Notes: generated from the sequence alone by a model not told the origin. Shown: positions 8,704-17,457, counted from the stretch's first letter. The stretch is 35,458 nt of DNA from Bermanella sp034111105 (GCA_034111105.1 JAWUXY010000090.1:1-35458); one strand, 5' to 3'. Numbers and translations are program-made.

Positions 8704-10851
8704 TTAACCGAAGTAGCTTTCGCCATTAGCGGCCATTTCACGCATCTTGTCAGTCACGTGGTATAGAGGGCTAATGTCTTTGTACTTGTCAGCAAGTTCA
8801 ACGAAGTTAGCAAGACCAACTGTGTCGATATAGCGTAGAGCACCACCACGGAATGGAGGGAAGCCGATACCAAATACCAAAGCCATATCCGCTTCAGCAG
8901 CTGTATCTACGATACCTTCTTCAAGACAACGAACAACTTCGTTACACATTGGAATCATGCAGCGAGCAATGATTTCGTCAGCATCGAAGTCACGAGCTTC
9001 ACCCAATACAGGTGCAAGCAACTCAAGAATCGCTTCGTCGAATACTTTCTTCGGCTTGCCTTTCTTGTCTTCTTCGTACTTGTAGAAACCTTTTTTGTTT
9101 TTCTGACAGTAGTATTCGTTTTCGAATAACACGTCCATCGCAGACTTGAAGTCAGCCTTCATACGCTCAGGGAAACCTTCAGCCATAACGTCGTTAGCGT
9201 GTTTACCAGTATCGATACCCACAACGTCCATTAGGTAAGCAGGACCCATAGGGAAACCAAATTTCTCCATTACTTTATCCACTTGACGGAAATCAGCACC
9301 GTCTTTAAGTAGAGAAGCGAAACCGCCGAAGTAAGGGAAAAGTAGACGGTTAACTAGGAAGCCTGGGCAATCGTTAACAACGATTGGGGTTTTACCCATT
9401 TTCTTCGCGTAAGCAACCGTTGTCGCAACTGCTTTTTCAGACGTCTTCGCACCACGGATGATTTCTACAAGAGGCATCATGTGTACTGGGTTGAAGAAGT
9501 GCATACCTAAAAAGTTTTCAGGACGCTTAACGCTCTTCGCTAGGAAGTCGATAGAGATTGTTGAAGTGTTAGACGCAACGATCGTATTTTCGTTAACGTA
9601 GCCTTCAACTTCAGCCAATACAATACCTTTAACTTTAGGGTTCTCTACTACTGCCTCAACAACAACATCTACGTCGCCGAATTCAGCATAAGAAAGAGTA
9701 GGACGAATGCGGTTAAGTGCATCACCCATTTCAAGCGGCTTCATCTTCTTACGCTCAACACGCTTAGCAAGAAGTTTGTTCGCTTCGCCCAAACCTAATT
9801 CGATGCCCGCTTCTGCGATATCTTTCATTAGGATTGGCGTGCCTTTAAGTGCAGAAACAAAAGCGATACCACCGCCCATGATGCCCGCACCTAATACTGC
9901 TGCCTTTTTAGTCGGCGTAGCAATGGCGTCATATTCTTTGGCTTTTTTCTTCAACAACTGATCGTTGTTAAACAAACCGATAAGCGCTTGAGACTCAGTT
10001 GTTTTAGCAAGCTTAGCAAAACCTTTCGCTTCAACTTCAAGCGCTTTATCGCGGCCGAAGTTTGCAGCTTTTTGCATCGTTTTAATTGCTTCAACAGGAG
10101 CTGGGTATTGACCCTTAGTTTGACCAGCAACGAAACCTTTAGCCGTTTCGAATACCATCATTTGCTCCATGGCTTCAAGCTTAAGCTTAACAAGCTTCTC
10201 TTCACGCTTAGCTTTCCAGTCAAGGCTACCAGCGATTGCATCTTTAACCATTGCAATAGCAGTATCTTTTACGACTTCAGCTTTAACTACGGCATCAACA
10301 GCACCGAATTTAAGCGCTTTATCAGCACGGCTCTCTGCGCCCATGCAGATCCACTCGATTGCGTTATCGGCACCGATAACGCGAGGCAGACGTACAGTAC
10401 CGCCAAAACCTGGGTAGATACCTAGTTTAACTTCAGGTAGACCTACTTTGGCTTTTTCTGACATCACACGGAAGTCAGTTGCCAAACACATTTCAAAACC
10501 ACCACCCAAAGCGATACCGTTAATAGCAGTAACCGTTGGGAATGGTAGATCTTCAATTGCATTAAAAATCTGGTTCGCTTCAAGAATCCATTTGATAATA
10601 ACTTCGTCTTCTTGCTTGAAGTTATCACCGAATTCAGTGATATCAGCACCTACGATGAAACAATCTTTACCAGATGTAACAACAAGACCTTTAACGTCTT
10701 TATTATCTTGTAGTGCTGCAGCGGAAGCTTTTAAATCTTCCAAAGTAACACGGTCAAACTTGTTTACAGATTCACCTTGTAAATCGAAGTTTAGTTCGGC
10801 GATGCCGTCTTCGAGTAGCTTAACCGTGATGGCTTTACCTTCGTAAATCAT
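8704..10851 (-). CDS. fadB: Fatty acid oxidation complex alpha subunit (enoyl-CoA hydratase / 3-hydroxyacyl-CoA dehydrogenase)
   Basis: A 715-residue trifunctional enzyme for the middle steps of beta-oxidation. The N-terminal crotonase domain holds GGGFEMCLATD and GLPEVKLGIYPGFGG, with the two catalytic glutamates. After a linker the NAD-binding dehydrogenase domain starts at VLGAGIMGGGIAF, and HFFNPVHMMPLVEI contains its catalytic histidine. I start it at the ATG at 10851 (MIYEGKAITV), which gives the usual 715 residues and has GGAG 8 bases upstream; two in-frame TTG codons just before are not needed. First gene of fadBA. Confidence 0.97.
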   Translation of the reverse strand: MIYEGKAITVKLLEDGIAELNFDLQGESVNKFDRVTLEDLKASAAALQDNKDVKGLVVTSGKDCFIVGADITEFGDNFKQEDEVIIKWILEANQIFNAIEDLPFPTVTAINGIALGGGFEMCLATDFRVMSEKAKVGLPEVKLGIYPGFGGTVRLPRVIGADNAIEWICMGAESRADKALKFGAVDAVVKAEVVKDTAIAMVKDAIAGSLDWKAKREEKLVKLKLEAMEQMMVFETAKGFVAGQTKGQYPAPVEAIKTMQKAANFGRDKALEVEAKGFAKLAKTTESQALIGLFNNDQLLKKKAKEYDAIATPTKKAAVLGAGIMGGGIAFVSALKGTPILMKDIAEAGIELGLGEANKLLAKRVERKKMKPLEMGDALNRIRPTLSYAEFGDVDVVVEAVVENPKVKGIVLAEVEGYVNENTIVASNTSTISIDFLAKSVKRPENFLGMHFFNPVHMMPLVEIIRGAKTSEKAVATTVAYAKKMGKTPIVVNDCPGFLVNRLLFPYFGGFASLLKDGADFRQVDKVMEKFGFPMGPAYLMDVVGIDTGKHANDVMAEGFPERMKADFKSAMDVLFENEYYCQKNKKGFYKYEEDKKGKPKKVFDEAILELLAPVLGEARDFDADEIIARCMIPMCNEVVRCLEEGIVDTAAEADMALVFGIGFPPFRGGALRYIDTVGLANFVELADKYKDISPLYHVTDKMREMAANGESYFG

Positions 10852-11337
10852 CAACAAATCTCCACGCTAAATATTAGCTGAGTGAACACAGCTTGAATAA
10901 AAAGTACTTAGCAAACACAAGGTTTAATAAGTACTTTAAAAACAAAACTGCTACTTACGGGCATTTGGTTGAAAAACACCCAACTAACCTAATTCATACG
11001 CCCGTTTGAATTTGGTAGCAGAACCTTCGTAAATCTGGCCTTAAATGTCAACCATTTCCGTATTATTTACTGAAAATCCCACCAAAACAGGTTGTTTTTT
11101 ATCCACTTTGTTTCATATGAAGCAAAAGTAATGGCATATATGACCATAGACGAAAGTAGTAAAAAATGTTGATATTGATTATTACAGACTTGAGTTTTTA
11201 CATTTTTGTCAAGAAAAAACGCCCATTAAACTCATCTTTTATAAGTAAATGTGATAAAGGCCAAACTCTTCTTTGACTTACCCGTAAAATTAAGCAAACT
11301 GTGATTAAAATAATAAAAGATGCCCTCAGGATACAAA
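10852..11337. other. Divergent intergenic region between fadB and an exported protein
   Basis: This 486-base AT-rich stretch has no supported gene; a short minus-strand frame near 11232-11477 overlaps the start of the exported protein and looks like chance. It must hold the fadBA promoter and that of the rightward gene. The only strong structure is the dyad at 10901-10937. Confidence 0.6.
10901..10937. promoter_or_regulatory. Large dyad in the fadB leader, candidate operator
   Basis: AAAGTACTTAGCAAAC (10901-10916) and GTTTAATAAGTACTTT (10922-10937) are inverted copies, 14 of 16 positions matching, around the 5-base spacer ACAAG. Each outer arm contains the palindrome AAGTACTT, 27 bases apart, and the centre reads AAAC-N5-GTTT, resembling the CAAAC/GTTTG half-sites of the Pseudomonas fatty-acid regulator PsrA. 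It lies 50 bases before fadB, a fitting place for a repressor site. Identity of the regulator is inference. Confidence 0.55.
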
Positions 11338-12171
11338 ATGATAAAAATAGCCCTGAAGAAAGTATGCAGCGCATTCGCTTTGTGCCTTTTGCTTGCCGCT
11401 AATCCAGCAACCGCAGACGCTGATACCAACAACACCCTAAAGCAAGTATATGAGATGCGAACCCTTACGTTTGCCATTTTAAGCGACTATTACATGTTCA
11501 GTGGCTTAGAGGGTGATTCACGCTACAACCGTGAAATTGAATCTAATGTTAAGCAGTTTGAAGACCGCCTAGCCAAAATCACCGACAGCACCGCCCCAAC
11601 AGCCCAGCTTGCCACTTTGGCAGCTGCGTTAAACGAATGGCAAAATTTTAAGCGTCTACTTGAAACCAACCGCGCTGATTTTCTGACTCAAGGCTATGCA
11701 AATGCCCGTCTAGTATCTGAACTCAGCACCGAAGGCATCGCGCTAGGTAAAAGCTTGGGCAAAGTTTACACCGCACTAATAGAGAAATCAGGGGTAAAGC
11801 TTGCAGACCTAACTCAGCAAACCCGTGACATGGGCCTAATCATACAAACCCTTACTGCGGAATACGCAGCAAGAAGCACGTCAAGCCTAGGCCAAGTAAG
11901 CGTGGTCAGTATTAATGAAGGCGGCATGGATAACCAAGGAAAGAACTTTACGGCTCTTTTGACAAAACTAAAAGCACAAGGGGCTAACGAAAAGCGCATT
12001 TACAAGCTAGTCGATCAAGTCGAAGTAAAGTGGGAGTTTATTGCTAAGTCGATTGTTAATTACAATGAAAATGCAGTGCCATTTATCGTGAGCAGCTATG
12101 GTGACCGCATTACTCACGACTTAGAATCCATTAATGAATATTACACACAAAAATTACAGGCTAAGAAATAG
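11338..12171 (+). CDS. Exported helical protein of unknown function
   Basis: A 277-residue protein with a Sec signal peptide (KIALKKVCSAFALCLLLA, likely cut after ATA in NPATADAD), then an all-helical body with few cysteines or aromatic clusters. It is probably periplasmic. The helical-bundle pattern in the first 100 residues (EMRTLTFAILSDYYMFSGLEG) is reminiscent of sensor-type helical domains such as those of PilJ-like receptors, but there is no membrane or signalling domain, so this is weak. I chose the ATG at 11338, which has AGGA 6 bases upstream; the ATG at 11320 has none. Its stop lies within a terminator hairpin shared with the convergent gene. Confidence 0.75.
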   Translation: MIKIALKKVCSAFALCLLLAANPATADADTNNTLKQVYEMRTLTFAILSDYYMFSGLEGDSRYNREIESNVKQFEDRLAKITDSTAPTAQLATLAAALNEWQNFKRLLETNRADFLTQGYANARLVSELSTEGIALGKSLGKVYTALIEKSGVKLADLTQQTRDMGLIIQTLTAEYAARSTSSLGQVSVVSINEGGMDNQGKNFTALLTKLKAQGANEKRIYKLVDQVEVKWEFIAKSIVNYNENAVPFIVSSYGDRITHDLESINEYYTQKLQAKK

Positions 12172-12176
12172 CCTGT
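12156..12176. terminator. Bidirectional terminator carrying both convergent stop codons
   Basis: ACAGGCTA (12156-12163) pairs with TAGCCTGT (12169-12176) around a 5-base loop. The plus-strand gene's TAG is 12169-12171 and the minus-strand gene's TAG is read from 12161-12163, so each arm encodes one stop. On the minus strand an AATTTTT tail follows; the plus-strand tail is weak. Confidence 0.7.
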
Positions 12177-12646
12177 AAAGTTTGCAGGTATTCTTTTAAT
12201 TTGACGGCATCAAATTCTTTACCTGATTCATTCCAAATAATACGACTGGAAACGGGTGTTCGCTCAATGGCGTTCACCTCAACAGGTAAAGCATCAATTA
12301 TTTGCTTTACGCTATTTAAATCAATTTGAGCTTCTTGGCCATACCAACTCCACCCTTCTGGTAAGCCATCTTTCAACCAAGCATCCACCCTCACGATCGC
12401 CCAAGTGGTTTTATCTAATTTATCTGGCTCGGGGTTAAACAACTCATACGTGACACCCTCAACATCCTCTCGGACACCGCTGTTTTTAGGTTCAGCTTTT
12501 AATGTTTGAAGGCGCACCTTCAAACCAGCCATTAATGCCTCCTGTCGCCACTTAGCTAACTTTTGATCGCGAGGACTTGGGCGAACCCACATCACACTAC
12601 CAATAACCGCTAGCGCGATAAAAATCATCGCTAACCATACCGTCAT
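12161..12646 (-). CDS. Single-pass membrane protein of unknown function
   Basis: A 161-residue protein with one N-terminal membrane helix (MTVWLAMIFIALAVIGSVMWV) followed by a soluble alpha/beta domain that includes WSWYGQEAQIDLNSVKQIIDALP. I do not recognise a named family. It is probably anchored in the inner membrane; its soluble side is not certain. It overlaps the convergent exported-protein gene by 11 bases through the shared hairpin. It lies 46 bases downstream of the first LysR gene on the same strand and could be read through from it. Confidence 0.75.
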   Translation of the reverse strand: MTVWLAMIFIALAVIGSVMWVRPSPRDQKLAKWRQEALMAGLKVRLQTLKAEPKNSGVREDVEGVTYELFNPEPDKLDKTTWAIVRVDAWLKDGLPEGWSWYGQEAQIDLNSVKQIIDALPVEVNAIERTPVSSRIIWNESGKEFDAVKLKEYLQTLQAIS

Positions 12647-12691
12647 CTCTTACCACCTCTATTCATAATTTATCGTACCGTAAAATGCTCA

Positions 12692-13585
12692 TCACCTTAT
12701 TAATCTTTCAGCAAACTTTAAATTCAAAAAATCTAAAAATGCCCTTAATTTTGGTGTAACCCCATGCCGACTAGTATAAATGGCATTAAATTCTACACTG
12801 TGTGCTCGCCATTGTGGCAATACCTTAACTAGCTCACCGCTATTAACTGCTTTGTCTCCCATGTAGTCTGGCAATAATCCGATACCAACACCTTCGATGG
12901 TCAAACGATAAAGGGTTTCAAAATCATTAACTGTCACTTTTGAATTAAGCGGAACAGTGGTTTTATCTTTTTCGCTAAATAAAACCAAATTTCGCCTAAT
13001 GTGATCATCCATAATCAGCAATGGCATGCTCTTTAATTCCACTACGGACAGATCCTTTCCTTGCTCAGCCAACCAGTTTGCATTGGCATAAAAGTGCACA
13101 TGGCTTCGTCCTAGGTTTAAAGCCACCAATGTAGAATCTTCAAGCTTTCCAACCCGAATCGCCACATCAACACCCTCTTCAATTAAGTTTAAACGCTGAT
13201 TAGTTAAATCTAATTGGAGATTAATATCTGGGTATTGGTTTAAGAACTCACCAATAATGGGCTGTACCAGTTGCTGACCTACCGTCACTGAAGTCGTCAC
13301 TCGTAATAAGCCACTTGGTTCTGATTGCATTTGTCCGATCTTGAGTTCGGCTCGATCCATTTCATTTATGACATTCTGGCAATGATGAAAATAGATTGTC
13401 CCAATTTCTGTGAGATGAAGCCGCCTCGTCGTTCTTTCTATTAGGCGCACACCTAATTCTTGCTCTAATCGGCTTATTTTCTGGCTCACCGCAGACTTGG
13501 GCATATCTAGCTCATCGGCCGCAGCCGTAAAGCTGCCTTTACTGGCAACCATGGCAAATACAATTCTATCGTTAAAATTCTTCAA
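12692..13585 (-). CDS. LysR-family transcriptional regulator (cassette 1)
   Basis: A 297-residue LysR-type regulator: N-terminal winged helix (residues about 3-62, SFTAAADELDMPKSAVSQKI is the recognition region) and a periplasmic-binding-like effector domain. It is paralogous to the LysR at 15751-16650. The start is a TTG at 13585; there is no clear ribosome site and no in-frame upstream alternative. An 18-base dyad (13592-13609) lies only 6 bases before the start codon, so it would cover the initiation region and allow autorepression. Divergent transcription with the pirin gene at 13696 points to that gene and the hydrolase behind it as targets. The inducer is unknown. Confidence 0.92.
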   Translation of the reverse strand: MKNFNDRIVFAMVASKGSFTAAADELDMPKSAVSQKISRLEQELGVRLIERTTRRLHLTEIGTIYFHHCQNVINEMDRAELKIGQMQSEPSGLLRVTTSVTVGQQLVQPIIGEFLNQYPDINLQLDLTNQRLNLIEEGVDVAIRVGKLEDSTLVALNLGRSHVHFYANANWLAEQGKDLSVVELKSMPLLIMDDHIRRNLVLFSEKDKTTVPLNSKVTVNDFETLYRLTIEGVGIGLLPDYMGDKAVNSGELVKVLPQWRAHSVEFNAIYTSRHGVTPKLRAFLDFLNLKFAERLIR

Positions 13586-13591
13586 TTCTAT

Positions 13592-13609
13592 TGTTCACAG
13601 TTTTGAACA
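13592..13609. promoter_or_regulatory. Candidate LysR operator TGTTCA-N6-TGAACA
   Basis: A perfect inverted repeat, TGTTCA-cagttt-TGAACA, in the 110-base gap between divergent lysR and pirin genes. The place and symmetry are those of a LysR-type binding site. Further right, CTTATATATC (13626-13635) recurs in the two other regulatory elements of this region (16688-16697 and 18054-18063). Confidence 0.55.
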
Positions 13610-13695
13610 GTTAAATAATTTATCCCTTATATATCTAACGATAGGAGAAAGCTAGTATAAATTTCGATTACCACTAATTTAAACAAGGTGCACCG

Positions 13696-14361
13696 ATGGA
13701 AGTACTACATCGCGACGATCTTCCTCAGGGTGGGTTTGCAGGGCTACTAGAACATCGCCTAGTTAAAGACTCAAAAGTATTTGGTAACCAGCCGAAAGAC
13801 AGCACCTGGAATGGCATAGGCAATTTTGTTTATCTCGCAGATGCAAGGTTTTTACCTAATGGTGAAACCAAGATGCACCCACATAAAGAGATTGATGTCA
13901 TTTCTGTCATGGTCAAAGGTCGCATCAAACATGAAGGCTCTTTAGAGCATGGCCAGTCATTAGATACATTCGATGCCCAAGTACAACGAGCAGGCGGCCA
14001 AGGCTTTACTCACAATGAAATTAATCCTGATTCAATTGAAAACAGAATGATTCAATTATGGGTCACACCTGAAATAGCTGGGCAATGCGCTGATTATCAA
14101 GTCTATCAACCAGCAAAAGGTGACGTGACCCGTATTTATGGTGGCGATGCCACGGCCAAGTTTCCAGCAAGTACTTTTATAGATATCGGCTTATTCAAAA
14201 AAGGCCAGCAATTCCATCATGAAGGTGAATTTCTTGCCTATATAACCACAGGTCTAGGTACCGCAAATGGAATAAGTGTGACTGACGGCGACCTTCTACG
14301 TGATTCAAAATTATCGTTTGAAGCATCAGAAGATTGCCAACTTATTCTCATTCATATCTAG
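13696..14361 (+). CDS. Pirin family protein (cassette 1)
   Basis: A 221-residue bicupin of the pirin family. The N-terminal cupin metal site is complete: H61-x-H63 in MHPHKEIDVIS and H106-x-E108 in FTHNEIN. Bacterial pirins such as E. coli YhaK and YhhW are cytoplasmic; some members oxidise the flavonoid quercetin and others respond to redox stress. AAGGTG precedes the ATG. It is the first gene of a rightward unit with the hydrolase 33 bases downstream, divergent from a LysR gene. It is clearly paralogous to 16768-17442, with every metal ligand at the same residue number. The substrate here is unknown. Confidence 0.93.
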   Translation: MEVLHRDDLPQGGFAGLLEHRLVKDSKVFGNQPKDSTWNGIGNFVYLADARFLPNGETKMHPHKEIDVISVMVKGRIKHEGSLEHGQSLDTFDAQVQRAGGQGFTHNEINPDSIENRMIQLWVTPEIAGQCADYQVYQPAKGDVTRIYGGDATAKFPASTFIDIGLFKKGQQFHHEGEFLAYITTGLGTANGISVTDGDLLRDSKLSFEASEDCQLILIHI

Positions 14362-14394
14362 CGTTTAATAAAAACCAAAACGAGGGTAATAAAA

Positions 14395-15024
14395 ATGAGC
14401 AGCAACAAATTTACTGAGCGCTTATCCACCGATAACGCTGTATTGGCGATGATGGATCATCAAACTGGCTTATTAGTAAGCTGTCGTGATATTGATGCGC
14501 ACCTACTAAAAGCCAACATTCGTGGTTTATGCCAGCTAGCAAAAACTATTGATTTACCAACCGTTGTGACAGCCAGCATGCCGGAAGGTCCAAACGGACC
14601 TATTATGCCTGACATTCTTGAAATTTTAGGTGACGAAGTCATCGAACGTCCCGGTGAAATTAATGCTTGGGATAACCCTGAATTCAAAGAGGCTATTGTT
14701 TCCACTGGCCGTAAAAAAATCATTATGGCGGGTATCGTTACTGATGTTTGCTTAATGTTCCCTGCGATTTCAGCCGTAGCAGAAGGTTACGATGTGTATG
14801 CGGTTATTGATGCGTCAGGTACTTGGAATAAAGGCGTTCAAGAAGCCAGCTTACATCGTATGACCCAAGCTGGTGTAAAAGTAACAACATGGGCTTCGGT
14901 ATTAGCTGAAATCATGCGTGATTGGCGCAGCCCTAAAGGCATGGAACTAGGCAGTGTACTAGGTGACCACACGACCTATAGCTGGGTTTATAACAGTTTT
15001 TTAACTGCAAATACGCCTAAATAA
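14395..15024 (+). CDS. Isochorismatase-fold cysteine hydrolase, YcaC-like (cassette 1)
   Basis: A 209-residue cysteine hydrolase of the isochorismatase/nicotinamidase superfamily, closest in look to YcaC. The catalytic aspartate is D21 in MMDHQTGLL, a lysine of RKKII (about K108) is the likely second member, and the nucleophile is C119 in VTDVCL. It has no signal peptide, so it is cytoplasmic. GAGGG precedes the ATG. It lies 33 bases after the pirin gene, in one transcription unit. It is strongly similar to the exported paralogue at 18129-18845 along the whole length. The natural substrate of YcaC-type enzymes is unknown; an amide or ester of an aromatic compound is a guess. Confidence 0.92.
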   Translation: MSSNKFTERLSTDNAVLAMMDHQTGLLVSCRDIDAHLLKANIRGLCQLAKTIDLPTVVTASMPEGPNGPIMPDILEILGDEVIERPGEINAWDNPEFKEAIVSTGRKKIIMAGIVTDVCLMFPAISAVAEGYDVYAVIDASGTWNKGVQEASLHRMTQAGVKVTTWASVLAEIMRDWRSPKGMELGSVLGDHTTYSWVYNSFLTANTPK

Positions 15025-15040
15025 ACACACCAGAAAACAA

Positions 15041-15070
15041 TAAGCATTGGCGAGCACTCGCCAATGCTTA
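15041..15070. terminator. Long perfect hairpin after the first hydrolase
   Basis: TAAGCATTGGCGAG (15041-15054) pairs perfectly with CTCGCCAATGCTTA (15057-15070), separated by only two bases. There is no T-run, so it may act as a weak terminator, an attenuator or an mRNA-end stabiliser between the hydrolase and the ABM gene. Confidence 0.6.
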
Positions 15071-15134
15071 CTTATCCGTACATTAAAAACCATCGCCATT
15101 TTTTATTTCAAACATCATTAATCATGGAGTACTC

Positions 15135-15671
15135 ATGATTGCTCAACCTGAAAACCCTGTAACGGTTATTGCTAAACACGATGTTACTTTCGGTAAAGAA
15201 AGTGAATTTAAAACTTGGATGAGTGAAATTGGTCAATGCTGCAAACTGTTTCCTGGTTATCTAGGTACAGAACTCATTCGACCTACTGATACAAACAGCA
15301 ATACGCATGTCTGTATTTTCCGGTTTGATAATTTTGAAAATCTAGAGAACTGGATGAACTCAGACAAGCGAAAAGAATTGTTAACTCAAACCAGTCACTT
15401 TAGTGAAAGTGAATCAGCCTATGAGCATTACCATAGTTTAGAATTTTGGTTTGATAAAAACGTAAAAACACCCGCTCGATCAAAAATGGCTTTGATTACA
15501 TTTCTTGCTATTTGGAGTCTTGTGCATTTTCTCGGCCCCATCATCGCACATACTTTACCAGCACCATTTTGGATTCAAGAAATGATTACCATTGGGCTAA
15601 TAGTGATTTTAATGACCTTTGTTATTATGCCTATTGTTATTAAGGTATTTTCTCGCTGGTTATTTTCTTAA
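15135..15671 (+). CDS. ABM-domain protein fused to membrane helices (antibiotic biosynthesis monooxygenase-like)
   Basis: A 178-residue protein in two parts. Residues about 8-105 are a ferredoxin-like ABM domain (PVTVIAKHDVTFGKESEF at the start, FRFDNFENLENWMNS later), the fold of small cofactor-free monooxygenases such as YgiN and ActVA-Orf6. Residues 117-175 hold two membrane helices (LITFLAIWSLVHFLGPIIAH and IGLIVILMTFVIMPIVI). The domain precedes the helices, so it is most simply cytoplasmic at the membrane. GGAG precedes the ATG. It sits 110 bases after the first hydrolase, beyond a hairpin, and probably belongs to the same response. YgiN acts on quinols, which matches the pirin theme, but the substrate is inferred only. 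Confidence 0.85.
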   Translation: MIAQPENPVTVIAKHDVTFGKESEFKTWMSEIGQCCKLFPGYLGTELIRPTDTNSNTHVCIFRFDNFENLENWMNSDKRKELLTQTSHFSESESAYEHYHSLEFWFDKNVKTPARSKMALITFLAIWSLVHFLGPIIAHTLPAPFWIQEMITIGLIVILMTFVIMPIVIKVFSRWLFS

Positions 15672-15697
15672 TTTAATTTTTTGTATTTTTATAAATA

Positions 15698-15726
15698 GCT
15701 GTACTAATCGATTTTTGTAGTACAGC
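15698..15726 (-). terminator. Hairpin between convergent genes
   Basis: GCTGTACTA (15698-15706) pairs with TAGTACAGC (15718-15726) around an 11-base loop. It lies between the convergent ABM and second LysR genes and most simply ends the latter; the tail is AT-rich without a clean T-run. Confidence 0.5.
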
Positions 15727-15750
15727 CATTACTGTTCTTTAATAATCAAC

Positions 15751-16650
15751 TCAAGTAGTTTGAAAACACCTGCTTAAATATTCAATCAAAGCCCTTAACT
15801 TAGGTGTTGAACCTTTATGGCTTGGATAAAGGGCATAAATTTCAACATCTTTATATAACCACTGTGGTAAGACTCGTAATAATAGCCCCTGATTTATGGC
15901 CTCTTGGCAGATATAATCAGGTAATACCGTCACTCCCGCACCATCTTGAGCTAACTGTCTTAATACACTGAAATCATCGCTATAAAATTCAGGTTTAATC
16001 GTAACCAGATGCTCTTCTTTTCCGTTTATCAGCTTCCATTGATTTTTTTTACCTAACCCTTGCATCATCAAACACGATAGCACGCTCAATTGTTCTGGGC
16101 TTTTAAGTTTATTGCCACTTAAGTTCATTGACTGCAAGTAATCAGGACTGGCATACAAGTGCAATTCTCTCGAGCAAAGCTTTTTAGCCACTAGATTTGA
16201 GTCTTGTAACTCTCCGACTCTAAGTGCTACATCGTAGCCCTCTTCGATTAAATCAACACGTCTGTTCGTTAGTGTTAAATCAATTTTAATTTCAGGGTAT
16301 AACCTTTTAAATTCAGCTAGGTATGGCGATAACAAACTTTGCCCAACAGCAATAGACGTGCATATCTTGATTAACCCCCTTGGTGATGACATTAGCGAGC
16401 TCACTGATAGTTCAGCACTTTCCATTTCTTCTTGAATACGTAAGCAATGGTCGTAATACACCTTCCCTACCTCGGTCAAATGCAGGGTTCGAGTTGAACG
16501 CTCCAATAAGCGCGCACCAATGCTTTGTTCCAGCCTTGTAATCTTGCGACTGATATTGGACTTGGGTAAATCATAAGCCAATGCTGCCGCTGTAAAACTG
16601 CCTTTTTCTACGACGGTGGCAAATACCATCATGTCATTTAAGTTTTCCAA
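15751..16650 (-). CDS. LysR-family transcriptional regulator (cassette 2)
   Basis: A 299-residue LysR-type regulator with an N-terminal winged helix (VFATVVEKGSFTAAALAYDL, then SNISRKITRLEQSIG) and a C-terminal effector domain. It is paralogous to the LysR at 12692-13585. Like that gene it starts with TTG (16650), supported here by TAAGG 8 bases upstream. That ribosome site lies inside the 44-bp element shared with the exported-hydrolase promoter. It is divergent from the second pirin gene, 117 bases away, its most likely target. Confidence 0.92.
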   Translation of the reverse strand: MENLNDMMVFATVVEKGSFTAAALAYDLPKSNISRKITRLEQSIGARLLERSTRTLHLTEVGKVYYDHCLRIQEEMESAELSVSSLMSSPRGLIKICTSIAVGQSLLSPYLAEFKRLYPEIKIDLTLTNRRVDLIEEGYDVALRVGELQDSNLVAKKLCSRELHLYASPDYLQSMNLSGNKLKSPEQLSVLSCLMMQGLGKKNQWKLINGKEEHLVTIKPEFYSDDFSVLRQLAQDGAGVTVLPDYICQEAINQGLLLRVLPQWLYKDVEIYALYPSHKGSTPKLRALIEYLSRCFQTT

Positions 16651-16653
16651 GTT

Positions 16654-16697
16654 GTTACCTTAGATAGAACACATATGTATTTATTAGCTTATATATC
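16654..16697. promoter_or_regulatory. 44-bp regulatory element, copy A
   Basis: This stretch, between the divergent second lysR and pirin genes, matches 18020-18063 at 37 of 44 positions. Conserved blocks are GTTACCTTA, ATAGAAC, CATATGTAT and CTTATATATC. It is a candidate LysR binding site and promoter. Part of it also serves as the lysR ribosome site on the other strand. Confidence 0.65.
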
Positions 16698-16767
16698 ACA
16701 TATTCGCAATAAGATAACCTGCTTACATTGAGTACACCTCTACAAATTAAACAACGGAGATAATCAC

Positions 16768-17442
16768 ATGAAAATTTTACGTTATAACGACTTACCTAAA
16801 GGTGGTTTTGCAGGTTTAAGAGAGCGCCAACTGGTGATCGATCGCAAAATGAATCGCGGTCAGATTCACCCAACAGCAGCCGATGGCATTGGCAATTTTG
16901 TTTACATGGCAGACGCTAACTTCATGCCTAAAGGCCAAACTGGTATGCACCCTCACCGTGAAGTGGATGTCATTTCAGTCATGGTTGATGGTCGTATTAA
17001 TCATGCAGGATCGTTAAAACATGGCCAACAGCTAAGTGCTGGTGCCGTACAAGTCCAACGCGCAGGTGGTGAAGGATTTTCGCACAACGAAATCAACCCA
17101 GACAATACTGAAAACAATATGATTCAGCTATGGGTTTTACCGGAAGTCCAAGGTGAAAAAGCAGACTATAAAGTATACGAACCTAAAAATGGTCAACGTT
17201 TAAGAATTTATGGTGGTGATGAAAACCAGCAAGATACATTTGCTAGCCATACTTTAATTGACATTGTTCAACCATTAACCGGGGAGCTATTAGAACACAA
17301 AGGTGACGTAATGGCTTATGTGGTCAAAGGGGCTGCCATAATTAATGGTGAAGCCATTCAATCAAGAACCTTGGTTCGTGATAATGGTTTAAACATCAAA
17401 GCAACAGCAGACAGCAAGATTATATTGGTATACACCCAGTAG
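16768..17442 (+). CDS. Pirin family protein (cassette 2)
   Basis: A 224-residue pirin with the N-terminal cupin metal ligands H61, H63 (MHPHREVDVIS), H106 and E108 (FSHNEIN), at the same positions as the paralogue at 13696-14361. GGAG lies 9 bases before the ATG. It is divergent from the second LysR gene, with the 44-bp element between them. A strong hairpin follows it before the DUF2798 gene. Role and location are as for the first pirin; two copies with intact metal sites suggest both are active, perhaps on different compounds or signals. Confidence 0.93.
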   Translation: MKILRYNDLPKGGFAGLRERQLVIDRKMNRGQIHPTAADGIGNFVYMADANFMPKGQTGMHPHREVDVISVMVDGRINHAGSLKHGQQLSAGAVQVQRAGGEGFSHNEINPDNTENNMIQLWVLPEVQGEKADYKVYEPKNGQRLRIYGGDENQQDTFASHTLIDIVQPLTGELLEHKGDVMAYVVKGAAIINGEAIQSRTLVRDNGLNIKATADSKIILVYTQ

Positions 17443-17457
17443 TTCGTTTTGTGTTTT

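Noticed and set aside
9988..10846. Several plus-strand frames opposite fadB
   Set aside because: All lie within the well-supported fadB gene and look like shadows of its codon pattern.
11232..11477. Minus-strand frame of 81 codons before the exported protein
   Set aside because: It overlaps the signal peptide coding region, has no ribosome site and no recognisable product.
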